From JAGQLF01 sp964635995 (GTDB lineage Bacteria > Patescibacteriota > Dojkabacteria > J137), in contig CAZWRA010000007.1 in the NCBI GenBank assembly GCA_964635995.1, positions 1 to 40,258 on the forward strand: DNA of 40,258 bases, written 5' to 3'. The notes beneath the pieces are model-generated. The model worked only from the letters and a program-made list of their open reading frames with translations. It was not told the origin of the DNA and did not search any database. Positions 17,206 to 26,073 of the stretch are shown here, piece after piece (the stretch's first letter is position 1; every line of letters starts with the position of its first letter). A program made the position numbers and the translations under genes.

Positions 17206-17880
17206 GTGGGAATTTTCGATCCTAAAAAAATAAGTACACAACAGCATCTCGATATTGAGGATATTAGGGATGATTTAGTTGTATTAAAAAATGGTAAGGT
17301 ATCGGTTGTTATTGAAACAACCTCGCTAAACTTTGATCTTTTAGACGGTAAAGAACAAGATGCAAGAATTGGATCGTTTGCAGCCTTTCTTAATTCAATT
17401 ACTTTTCCAATTCAAATTGTTATTCGAACACAAAGAACTGATATCGCAAAATATTTAAAGCTATTAGAAAGATATAAAACTAGAATTACATCTGATGCTG
17501 TTATTAATCAGGTTTCAATTTATCAGGAGTTTATTTCGAATTTAACCCAGTCAACTCAAGTTTTAGATAAAAGATTTTATGCAGTAATTCCAACGAATCG
17601 TTTACCGATAATTACAACTAGTTGGATGAGACAGTTACTTGGAAAACAGAAAAGGATAATAAATATCTCTGAACTTGTTGAAAAAGCTAAAGAAGAGCTT
17701 TATCCAAAACGAGATCATATTCTAAAGCAATTTGGAAATTTAGGTATTGCAGCTAGACAGCTGCAAAATGATGAATTAATTAAACTATATTATTCTATGT
17801 ACGAGCCTGATCAAACTGGACTTGAAATATTAAATTTAAGAGAACAAGATATTGAAAGAGGTATCGTAACAACAAAATAA
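17206..17880 (+). CDS. TraC/VirB4-associated N-terminal-domain-like protein
   Basis: 224 residues, GTG start (MGIFDPKK). The segment IRDDLVVLKNGKVSVVIETTSLNFDLLD and FAAFLNSITFPIQIVIRTQRTDI resembles the N-terminal region of TraC/VirB4-type conjugation ATPases, here encoded as a separate protein without any nucleotide-binding motif. The stop overlaps the start of the ATPase gene by one base (TAATG), so the two are coupled and probably act in one membrane-associated machine, either DNA/protein secretion or a pilus-like structure. The family name is inferred from neighbourhood and this pattern. Confidence 0.7.
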   Translation: MGIFDPKKISTQQHLDIEDIRDDLVVLKNGKVSVVIETTSLNFDLLDGKEQDARIGSFAAFLNSITFPIQIVIRTQRTDIAKYLKLLERYKTRITSDAVINQVSIYQEFISNLTQSTQVLDKRFYAVIPTNRLPIITTSWMRQLLGKQKRIINISELVEKAKEELYPKRDHILKQFGNLGIAARQLQNDELIKLYYSMYEPDQTGLEILNLREQDIERGIVTTK

Positions 17881-19832
17881 TGGGATTATTTAATAGAGGT
17901 AAAAAAAAGAATAAAGCAGTTGTTCATCAAAACAATCAATTACCTACAAGGATGCAAGTCGTTCCAAGAGGAACACAAGTTCAACAAAGAGGAAGAATAC
18001 CTACTGGAGCTAGACAACAGGGTAGAAGAGGAAAACAACCTGTAAATGCAAAAGAGGCTGCTGCTTTAAGTAAAGAACAAAAAGCTATTACAGATTTTGC
18101 ACAAGGTCTTATTGATGTTAAAGATATAATTGCTCCTTCTGCAATTGAAGTTAATTTTAATAATATCGTTATAGGAAGTAAGTATTTTAGATCTTACTTT
18201 GTTGTTGATTATCCAAGTATTGTTAATCCTAATTGGCTTGAACCTCTAATTAATTTTGAATTTCCAATTGATATTAGTACTTTCTATTATCCAAAAGATA
18301 CTGCTGAAATGCTGAAGTTATTGAAAAGAAGAATCGCTGAGTTCCAAGCAACTATCAACTTAGAAATCAAAGCAGGTCAGCAAGAAGACCCAATAATTAA
18401 GCAAAAATTAGACGATGCTTTAAATCTTCAACAACAACTTGCCGCAGGAAATGAAAAATTTTTTCAGTATGGAATGTATTTAACTATTCATGCAGATACA
18501 TTAGATGAGCTTGATCAAGTTGCAAAGAATCTTGAATCTACAGCAGCCACTATTGGGTTAATTATTAAAGTCGCAACCCTTCAACAAGAAGAATGTTTCC
18601 AGACAACTATTCCTTACGGTCTGGATAAAATTAATATGACTAGAAACTTAGATACAACAGCTATTGCTAGTACTTTTCCTTTTGTTTCTAGCGAATTAAC
18701 AATGGAAAAAGGGGTTTTATATGGAATTAATCTTCATAATAATTCTCTTGTTATTTTTGATAGATTCTCACTTCCAAATGCAAATGCAGTAGTTTTAGCT
18801 GCATCTGGATCAGGAAAATCATACGCTGTTAAACTTGAAGCCGTCAGAACATTAATGCTTGGAGTGGATGTAATTATTATCGACCCTGAAAAAGAGTTCG
18901 ATAGATTATGTAATACTGTTGGAGGAGAATATATTTCATTTTCTCAGGACGGTCAACAAAAACTAAATCCTTTTGAACTTTCTGGTTTATATGGCCAAGA
19001 TGAAGATGAATTAAGATTTAAAATTAGATCAGTTTCTGGATTAATTAGAATCATGCTTGGAGGTACACTTACAGGAGAGGAGGCTGCTATTTTAGATAGA
19101 GCAATTATATTAACTTACTCTGAGAAAGGAATTACTCCTGATAAATCTACTCACTCTAATGAACCGCCATTATTAGAGGACTTATACAAGGTTTTAAACG
19201 CAATGGCTGAAGATGAAGCTCATTCTATGGCTAGAAGGCTAGAGAGATACATAAAAGGTTCTGCTTCTGGTGTATTTGATCAAAGATCGACAATAGATAT
19301 TCATAACACTTTTACTGTATTTAGCATTAGAGATTTAACGCCTGACCTAAGACCTATGGCCATGTACTCTATGCTTGATTTTATTTGGACAAAAATTAAG
19401 AAAGATAAGAGAAAGAGACTACTTATTATCGATGAGGCTTGGATTATGATGCAATATGAAGATGCAGCGTACTTTGTTTATCAAATTGCTAAAAGAGCTA
19501 GAAAATATGGTTTAGGACTTACAACAATTACACAGGATGTAGACGACTTTCTAAGTTCTGATTTTGGAAAAGCAATTGTAAATAATGCTTCGATGCAGAT
19601 ACTTTTAAAACAATCTCCTGCAGCTATTGATAAACTTCAAAAAGTCTTCTACTTAACTGAAGGAGAGAAATCATTCTTACTTTCTGCAGGAATCGGACAA
19701 GGAATTTTCGTTGCTGGTGCTAATCATGTAGCTATTCAAGTTGTAGCTAGTGAGAATGAACATAATCTAATCACTACTAATCCTGATGATCTTGCAAAAC
19801 TAGGAGAATTTAGAGATACGAGTGTTGAGTAA
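17880..19832 (+). CDS. VirB4/TraC-family secretion ATPase
   Basis: 650 residues. A basic, Gln/Arg/Gly-rich N-terminus (1-60) precedes the VirB4 N-domain (about 85-270) and the ATPase: Walker A AASGSGKS at about 307-314, DVIIIDPEKEFDRL, then Walker B LLIIDEAW at about 516-523 and a TITQDVDDF segment. It powers assembly or substrate movement in type IV secretion or related pili. No VirB6/VirB8/VirB10-like genes are in the window, so the rest of the machine is elsewhere. Frame intact over nearly 2 kb, unlike the genes directly downstream. Confidence 0.92.
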   Translation: MGLFNRGKKKNKAVVHQNNQLPTRMQVVPRGTQVQQRGRIPTGARQQGRRGKQPVNAKEAAALSKEQKAITDFAQGLIDVKDIIAPSAIEVNFNNIVIGSKYFRSYFVVDYPSIVNPNWLEPLINFEFPIDISTFYYPKDTAEMLKLLKRRIAEFQATINLEIKAGQQEDPIIKQKLDDALNLQQQLAAGNEKFFQYGMYLTIHADTLDELDQVAKNLESTAATIGLIIKVATLQQEECFQTTIPYGLDKINMTRNLDTTAIASTFPFVSSELTMEKGVLYGINLHNNSLVIFDRFSLPNANAVVLAASGSGKSYAVKLEAVRTLMLGVDVIIIDPEKEFDRLCNTVGGEYISFSQDGQQKLNPFELSGLYGQDEDELRFKIRSVSGLIRIMLGGTLTGEEAAILDRAIILTYSEKGITPDKSTHSNEPPLLEDLYKVLNAMAEDEAHSMARRLERYIKGSASGVFDQRSTIDIHNTFTVFSIRDLTPDLRPMAMYSMLDFIWTKIKKDKRKRLLIIDEAWIMMQYEDAAYFVYQIAKRARKYGLGLTTITQDVDDFLSSDFGKAIVNNASMQILLKQSPAAIDKLQKVFYLTEGEKSFLLSAGIGQGIFVAGANHVAIQVVASENEHNLITTNPDDLAKLGEFRDTSVE

Positions 19833-19892
19833 GCTCACTATAGAAGCCTTAATAATATTTTATGCTAAGATATTTAAGATAATAATATTCTT

Positions 19893-20494
19893 ATGGCTGA
19901 GATATTAAGTAACGACGAGCATGATCCAGATGGCTGGCATTTACTTCACAGTCACATTCGCGAAGGAATGTACCTAAATATGGATGATCCTTTCGCAAAA
20001 TTTATGCTTCCTAAACCATATGAGTATTCTGACATTACAATTCGTGAGATAGATCCTAACACCGTTTATCCAAACGCAAAGTATGTTCTTACAAGCCATC
20101 TTCAGGAGCTCGAAAGATTAGATATTGAGCTACGTAGTCAAGGAATAGATATGTTTAAGTTGAGAGGAATTCTTCAAATAAATGAAGATTGACTCATGTG
20201 CCCCCAGCTTTAGAAGAATGGGATGGCAAATTGCTTGTTGTAGATGGTGCACATCGCATGAGTTTAGCATTAAAAAGAGGAATAAATTTAAATTGTATGG
20301 TCATCTCAGGATACATTGCACATATGTTGCCTGTACTTCCACTTGAAGGTTGGCACGAAGTACAAGAAATGACTGCAGTACCAAGAGATAAAAGAAACTA
20401 CAATCCTGATGTACCAAGCCGCTATAAACATTACGAACTTTATAGAGGAGTCTTTCCAGGATCACAAGGTCCTAGACAAATTGCAGAAGCTTAA
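19893..20494 (+). pseudogene. ParB/sulfiredoxin-fold-like protein, one frameshift
   Basis: The first frame encodes 99 residues to 20192 (DPDGWHLLHSHIREGM, ITIREIDPNTVYP, KLRGILQINED). The next frame goes on with THVPPALEEWDGKLLVVDGAHRMSLALKRGI to 20494. The joined protein of about 200 residues has the ParB-N pattern, a strand with variable loop and a V-x-DGxHR motif followed by a helix (RMSLALKRG), used in ParB and serine/ADP-heptose kinase-like relatives for nucleotide handling. One missing T near 20187 (EDLTHV) would rejoin the frames. Function unknown; not a partition ParB by size. Confidence 0.65.
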
Positions 20495-20509
20495 TTATTT
20501 TAATGAAGT

Positions 20510-21893
20510 ATGAAAATTATAAAAAAGTGGGTAGACACAAACGAAAAAACTACAAATTATCGATATTCTCTAGACAATGGAATGGAATTTGTTCATGCAG
20601 TTAATCCAAGAAGTAGAGAATGTAACTTTTCAGTTGTAGTTAGTGGAGGAATGGCTTTTGAAGAAGAGATTGGTGTTCCTCAAGGGACAGCACACTTTCT
20701 TGAGCATATTATTTTTGGGAATCCTAATAACTTTCTGAAAACAAAAGATAAGTTCGACTCATTCACTTTCGGAACTAAGTATAGACCAGGTTTTTCAAGT
20801 AATGCTACTACAACTAGACAATACGTATATTTTTACGGACACGGAAATCGAAAAGCTTCTAAAAGAATTTTGAAATACATTTATGCTGTAATGAATTATC
20901 CAAAGAAAAGAATAGGAGGATTTATCGAAAAAGAAAGAAACATTATCTTAGGAGAGTTAGAGAGGATGTATAAAGAAGATAAAGATTCAGGACTTGAATA
21001 TGACAAACTGTTTATTGCTCCTTATTATGATTTCTACAAAAAAAAGAGTTATTGGGACATCAGAAAGTATTAAATTAATTACTTCAGAGCATATTGAAAA
21101 ATATTTAGATGCAATAGTAAATCCTAAAAACATGGTTGTAACTCTTCAAACACCTGAAAAACTTAAAGGTGATGAGAAAGAGTTAATTAAAAAGTTCGGG
21201 AAAATGAAAAATAACTCAAAAATGCTCAGAGTAAAAAGGGTAGACGTTGACCAAAAATTCGTCCGAGGACATTTTCTGGAGGAGAAAATGCAAGGAGTTT
21301 TTGTTTAAATTGGATTCTTTTATTCATTAAGTGAAGAGATTTATTACAGACAGGACAAGATGTTTGTTCTATTGAATAGTTTCTTTTGGCAAATAAATCA
21401 TCAATTCTTAAGAGAAGAACAACAATTAATTTACGGTGCTGAAACATTTAATGTAAATTTTGGGATAGCACAAAAGATTAGAGGGTTTAAATTTACATGC
21501 GATAAAGCTAAGTTAGTCGAGACTTTAAATGCTACTCATCATGCAATTTATAATCGAATTGATGAATTTTTTAAAAGCAATTACGGTAAAAGATGGTTCA
21601 ACAGTATTGTTAGTCATGAGATTTTCCAAACAAACACAAGTGTAGATGAGAATTAAGCAGAAGGCTTAGGTTTAGATATTCTAGAAGAATCTCCTTATCT
21701 ATATTACGATTTAAAAGAAGGTAAGAAAGTAGTCAAAGATTTAAAGATGGATGAATTAAAAGAATTCATTAAAAAATTCTTTAAAGACTGTACTCCTAGA
21801 ATCTGGTTTGTTTCACCTTATGAAAGAGAAGAAGTTTTTAGTGATTTAGAAAAATCAAAGTTTTATACTGAAGTAGTAAAAGAGTCTAAATGA
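20510..21893 (+). pseudogene. M16 (insulinase-family) zinc peptidase with frameshift and two in-frame stops
   Basis: About 461 residues when read through. HFLEH at 62-66 gives the inverted zinc motif HxxEH, with Glu142 (KERN) 76 residues later as third ligand. The frame shifts at the A8 run 21038-21045, where one A fewer gives DFYKKRVIGTSESIKLIT, the expected continuation. TAA codons at 21306-21308 (after QGVFV) and 21654-21656 (before AEGLGLDIL) interrupt the C-terminal half in the same frame. The catalytic half is intact. Its final TGA overlaps the next start (ATGA), so the downstream gene was coupled to the full-length form. Likely an envelope or cytosolic peptide-degrading enzyme, now decayed or read through. 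Confidence 0.85.
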
Positions 21894-23034
21894 GAAAGTT
21901 CTTCTCAGCATTTCTAATATCAATTATATTAATTCTGTTAAGTCTTCTAATACCTCTTGCTGGAATGTTTTTAAGCTTAAGTAATCCGAATCTTTATAAA
22001 AATTTCTTTGAAATATGGGTCTTTATACTGAATTTCCTGAATACCTCTCAGAAAATAATAGCTTTGTTATAGAAGATTTAATTGAAGAAAGCTTTAGTTA
22101 TACAGGCTCTTCTAAATTAGATGTAAATTCATTTGTTACGCACTTTTCTCTTGTTTTAGAAAAGAATATTAGAGAGCTTGTTTCTTTAGAATTACTAAAA
22201 TCAATAGTAGATACTAATATTGATCGAATACTTTCTTACCTTTCAGACAAGGATGAAAGATTAATCGTTTTTCTTCCAATCCAAAAATTAGAGGCTGAGT
22301 TTAGAGAATCCGTACCGAAATTAGGTGGAGAACTTAGTGAGGCAGTAAATACTTTTCCAACGTGTACAAGAGATCAAGAACTTACAATACAAGCAGCAGT
22401 CTTAAACAATCAACCAGCAACAGTTAACTGTCTTCCAGAAACAACTAAAGAAGAAATCTTAAGTAAAAATAATCTAGGAGCTTTAACAGATTTTAATACA
22501 TTGATTAATAATCTGGAGAATAAAGACGAAGTACTAAGTTTGAATGAAAATGAAGAGCTTGCTGTTGTATTATCAGCATTTAGAGTTCAGTCAGAATCAA
22601 GAAGAAATATTTTACAAGGATCTACAACTGTAAAAGATATTTACAGTAGTTCTGAAATAATTATATTTTATTTAACTATGGCAACAATTCTTACAACTCT
22701 TTTCTTTTTAGTTATAAATCGCTCAAACCTAAGGAAATCCTCAAGAAATCTATCTGCAGGAATAATTATTCAAACACTTTTTGGAGTTATTTTAGTATGG
22801 ATTATAAAGGCATTATTTATTAGTATTCCAGAAGAAAGCTTAAACATAGATAATAATAGATTCCAAGATAACTTTGTGATTATTTTAAGAGAATTAATAA
22901 ACGATTTAACAACACCATTCTTAAATTTAAGTTATTTAATAATCATTATATGCTTAGCAATAGTAATTTTTGATATTTATCTTAAAAAAAGAGCAGAGAA
23001 ATCAGAAGAAATTATGAATAAGCCATCTTTATAA
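21890..23034 (+). pseudogene. Large-loop membrane protein of unknown function, one frameshift
   Basis: N-terminal signal anchor RKFFSAFLISIILILLSLLIPLAGM, then after NLYKNFFE the frame is lost; the rest starts in another frame at GLYTEFPEYL and runs to 23034. One more A at 22011-22013 would join them into about 381 residues. The product has a long extracytoplasmic domain (about 30-250, with two Cys: FPTCTR and VNCLPE) and three C-terminal helices (about 265-365). No family recognised. It overlaps the M16 stop by 4 bp and converges with murG over 23 bp. Confidence 0.6.
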
Positions 23035-24178
23035 CAATACCCGCTACTAAACTTGCAGCATCAATTTTTATAAGTCCTGAAGCTTCTTCTTTAACTACAG
23101 AAATTGGTATTCCACCAAAACCTATTTTTCTTTCAACTCTATCTAAACCATCCACTATAGCGTTATAAAGATCGTTAGGTTCAAGATTATCAGTTTGAGT
23201 GAGTTTTAAAGCTAGACCAATATCAGCTACTAGCTGTGCATTCTTCTCCTGTTCATCACCACTAGTCCAAGGAATTGGAATTAGGATTGAATGCTTTCCT
23301 AAAGCTAATATTTCGCAAATAGTATTAGCTCCTGATCTTGAGATTATTAAATCAGATTTATTTAGAACCTCACCTATCTCGTCAATTCCAACATAGCTTT
23401 TAACAACATATCTTTTCTTTTTAATCTCATCTAGTTCCTCATAAATTGAAAGTCCTTTTTCATAATCTTTTGTAACAGATGAGTTTCCAGTTTGGTGAAT
23501 TACATTTGCTATTTCTAATAAATCATTAATAATTGCAAAAACTCTAAAATTAATTTCATGTGCACCTTGATTTCCTCCAGTTATGTATATAATTGGCAGA
23601 TTTGGATCAAGATTTTTAGTAATCTCAGATCTAATTTCAAAAATATCTTCACGGATCGGATTACCTGTTAGAACAACCTTTTTTTCAGGAAAGAAATCAA
23701 TAGAACTTGCCCAGCTAACTAAGACTTTATCTGCATACTTTGCTATTATTCTATTCGCTAACCCACTTACAATTGTTTGTTCGTGTGTAATAACTCTGAT
23801 TCCAAAAAAATGAGCCCAGAAGACAATAGGAACTGCTGTAAAACCTCCAAATGAAAGTATTATTCTTGGCCTAACAGACAAAATTATAAATAGTGCTTTT
23901 AAGCTACCTAAAAATATTCTTGGAAACTGTAGAAAAGCACTAATAAAATTACTTTTATCCCACTTTCTAACTAACTTTCCAGATTTAAGATTAATGAATG
24001 GAATTTTATATTCTTTTGTTACTGTCACGTATTCCGCTGAAGGATTTCGATTTCCTTTTTGATTATGCTTCTCTCCTACCCAAACAAATTTAAAATCACT
24101 ATGTCTTCTTAATTCATTAATTACAGCAAATGCTGGGGTAGCATGCCCTCCAGTTATTAAAATTTTCTTATGTTTCAT
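23012..24178 (-). CDS. murG: UDP-GlcNAc:undecaprenyl-PP-MurNAc-pentapeptide GlcNAc transferase
   Basis: Adds GlcNAc to lipid I to make lipid II at the inner face of the membrane. 388 residues. Seen: ITGGHATPAFAVINEL (donor/acceptor glycine loop, shortened from GGTGGH), LSFGGFTAVPIVFWAHFFG, THEQT, GNPIR, ITGGNQGAHEIN, and DLIISRSGANTICEILALG with PIPWTSGDEQEKNA for UDP-GlcNAc binding. Frame intact. Its ATG directly follows the real vanW terminator (TAC TAA ATG), an arrangement implying co-translation with a VanW protein. Together with the PBP these genes show the cell makes peptidoglycan. Confidence 0.94.
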   Translation of the reverse strand: MKHKKILITGGHATPAFAVINELRRHSDFKFVWVGEKHNQKGNRNPSAEYVTVTKEYKIPFINLKSGKLVRKWDKSNFISAFLQFPRIFLGSLKALFIILSVRPRIILSFGGFTAVPIVFWAHFFGIRVITHEQTIVSGLANRIIAKYADKVLVSWASSIDFFPEKKVVLTGNPIREDIFEIRSEITKNLDPNLPIIYITGGNQGAHEINFRVFAIINDLLEIANVIHQTGNSSVTKDYEKGLSIYEELDEIKKKRYVVKSYVGIDEIGEVLNKSDLIISRSGANTICEILALGKHSILIPIPWTSGDEQEKNAQLVADIGLALKLTQTDNLEPNDLYNAIVDGLDRVERKIGFGGIPISVVKEEASGLIKIDAASLVAGIVIKMAYS

Positions 24179-25615
24179 TTAGTAGTCAATATATCTGCTA
24201 GTAAAGCTATCTTCTAATTTTATCACTTCATTCTCCCACACTTTTCTCTTAAATTCAGCTTTGAAATGAGTTGGGGAATATACATCCCACTTTCTCTAAT
24301 CATAAAGTTCTACAGTTCTCTTCTTAGCATTCGAATCTGTAAGAATATGAACATAATGATATTGATAGTTATTACTATCTTGAGTTTTCTCAAAGTAAAG
24401 CATTATCGGATAGTTAAAATCATTAACAAATTTTAGATCAATCTCTTGTCCTTCAACTGCGTAGAAAGTAGCATCAACTGCATTTATTGGATATCCAAAG
24501 TCATACGAAGCAATATTTATCCCATGAGATGATCTATCTGTTATAGGTAATCCTGCTTCTAACGCCGCTCTAAAGATAGTTGTTGTTGAATTACAATACC
24601 CACATCCAATAAGCCTTACATTTGCAGTTCTATTTAACCCTGGTTGTTTTGCGATTTTAGCTAAGTACGAAAATTCTTCTCCTGGCATTATTACAACTTT
24701 CTGAATTTCTTCTAAGCCTAACTCAGCAAAATAAACTGCAGAATTACCTTGTCCGTTTCTAATTAAGTCTATTCTTGTTTGTCCTGAGCCAACTAGGTTT
24801 GAAAAATCATATGTAGGTTTAGTTGAAGCAATATTAGGAGCATTTAAAGTTTCAAAGGGCAAAACAAACGGAGCTTCAGTATTATTTATCAACTTTTTAA
24901 TATAATCTACAGTCTCTCCAACATTTATCTTTTTTCCATCAATTGGCTTTGAGTAAATAGCAATAAACGTTTCAAATTCTTCAAAAGTTCCAGAATAAGG
25001 AGCAAATGTGAATTTATCTTTAATATTAGTTAAATGATTTTCTAATGATACTAAATAATGAATATCCCAGGCATATTTATCTTCAATTCTTTTTAATCCA
25101 AAAATCTTTTTTGAATCAGATCTTTTAAGACCAATCGCTGATTCTAATGTTGTTTCTATCTTATTTATTTATTTAATATATTTTTGACAAGCATTAATTA
25201 AATCTAAAGATTCAAAAGATATAAACTCAGATAAATTAATTATCCTATCTTCAGATGAGGCTTTAACTAAACTATCTTTATTGATTGTAAAATTGTAAGA
25301 GTCACTATAACAATTAACTAATCTATTATTTGAATCAAGATGGACATAGTTTTCTTTATCAATTTTAATTCCGAAGTTTTTGAAAAGCATTTCTTCATTT
25401 ACCCCTTCATCAGTAATATAAAGATCAGGATTAATTTCAGCTGTAATTCTATTTAGTTCAATATTTATATATTTATTTACAGATGCTTCAGATACTTCTA
25501 CTTCATAAATCGATTTATTCTTTAGAACAGTATTGGATAGAATAAATAAGAATAGAAATAATGAAATTACTATAAGTATAAATACGTAGATATAAAAGTA
25601 ATCTTTCGATTTCAT
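24179..25615 (-). pseudogene. VanW-family protein with two in-frame stops
   Basis: Read through, about 479 residues in one frame. From 25615: an N-terminal helix (YFYIYVFILIVISLFLFLFIL), an extracytoplasmic domain, then TAA at 25171-25169, followed without frame change by INKIETTLESAIGLKR and the VanW core (IGCGYCNSTTTIFRAALEAGL, ITDRSSHG, YPINAVDATFYA). TAG at 24298-24296 precedes a tail (RKWDVYSPTHFKAEF, KLEDSFTSRYIDY) that resembles the C-terminal extension of VanW proteins and ends at TAA 24181-24179, touching the murG ATG. VanW proteins are thought to work on the cell wall, mechanism unknown. Whether it is dead or read through is open. Confidence 0.82.
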
Positions 25616-25667
25616 AAATTCAGTATAGGGAAATTTTGAACTGAAAGTAACTTATTTTAAAGGCTTT

Positions 25668-25676
25668 TGGTATAAT
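25668..25676 (+). promoter_or_regulatory. Extended -10 promoter for the tRNA region
   Basis: TGG directly before TATAAT (25671-25676) is the extended -10 form. Transcription should begin at about 25683, a few bases before the outer tRNA half at 25690. No clear -35 box. Confidence 0.5.
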
Positions 25677-25689
25677 TTTCTGAATAAAT

Positions 25690-25898
25690 GCGGTTGTAGT
25701 TGAGGGGAACGCTTGCCAAACTTATAGCCGCAAAAAGCAGATGTAGTTCAGTTGGTAGAACGTCTCGTTGCCAACGAGAAGGTCGCGAGTTCGAATCTCG
25801 TCATCTGCTTTTTGCGAAGGAAGTTATTGCCAAGTATACCTTCCATAGCTTTAGCGAAGGAAGGGAAGAGGTCGCGAGTTCGAGCCTCGTCAACCGCT
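25690..25898 (+). other. Interrupted tRNA-like sequence enclosing tRNA-Gly
   Basis: The left half (25690-25717) has acceptor strand GCGGTTG, TA, a shortened D-arm GTTGAGGGGAAC and the glycine-type anticodon loop TTGCCAA. The right half (25870-25898) has GGTC, T-arm GCGAG-TTCGAGC-CTCGT, acceptor strand CAACCGC and T. The two acceptor strands are perfectly complementary over 7 bp. Between them lies the complete tRNA-Gly plus two GCGAAGGAAG repeats (25814-25823 and 25854-25863). Its 3' half shares GGTCGCGAGTTCGA with the inner tRNA, so one derives from the other. D-arm and 3' anticodon strand look defective, so it is probably a split pseudo-tRNA. Confidence 0.6.
25737..25809 (+). tRNA. tRNA-Gly (anticodon GCC)
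   Basis: Complete cloverleaf: acceptor GCAGATG/CATCTGC, D-arm GTTC-AGTTGGTA-GAAC, anticodon arm TCTCG-TTGCCAA-CGAGA (anticodon GCC), variable AGGTC, T-arm GCGAG-TTCGAAT-CTCGT, discriminator T as usual for glycine. CCA is not encoded. The acceptor stem continues outward as a perfect 8-bp extension (CGCAAAAA at 25729-25736 with TTTTTGCG at 25809-25816), so the precursor can form a 15-bp stem. Confidence 0.93.
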
Positions 25899-25920
25899 TT
25901 TGAGTACTTAGTAGATAGAA

Positions 25921-25943
25921 TTGAGTAAATACTAGTTACTCAA
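25921..25943 (+). repeat. Inverted repeat after the tRNA region
   Basis: TTGAGTAA, a 7-nt loop (ATACTAG) and TTACTCAA: a perfect 8-bp stem. No T-run follows, so a rho-independent terminator is doubtful; a processing signal or operator is as likely. Confidence 0.35.
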
Positions 25944-26005
25944 ACGCACACTTAAATTCTGTAAACTATTATCTGATAAATTATTAAAATAAGTAAGTAC
26001 TTCTA

Positions 26006-26040
26006 AATTCCTAGGAATTAACTTCATTTAAACTTATAAT
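26006..26040 (+). promoter_or_regulatory. Promoter of the VOC gene with palindromic operator candidate
   Basis: TATAAT at 26035-26040. The perfect 14-bp palindrome AATTCCTAGGAATT (26006-26019) covers the place of the -35 element, 17 bp upstream. A repressor bound there would block RNA polymerase. The ATG is at 26074. Confidence 0.4.
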
Positions 26041-26073
26041 TAAATTTACAGCTTAATTATTAAAAATATTTCT

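Noticed and set aside
15523..21893. UGA read as glycine, as in some reduced lineages
   Set aside because: TGA is a terminal stop in several genes (for example at 15524 and 21891), and no conserved glycine position in an intact gene is encoded by TGA.
15961..25171. Genetic code with TAA/TAG reassigned genome-wide
   Set aside because: TAA ends most intact genes here, often in overlaps such as ATGAATAA and TAATG, so a general reassignment is excluded; only local readthrough or decay stays possible.
25700..25903. Open reading frame across the tRNA region
   Set aside because: It is read through a complete tRNA-Gly and the tRNA-like halves; RNA structure explains the sequence and no protein family matches.
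25921..25943. Rho-independent terminator after the tRNA
   Set aside because: The stem is perfect but AT-rich and no T-run follows; listed only as an inverted repeat.
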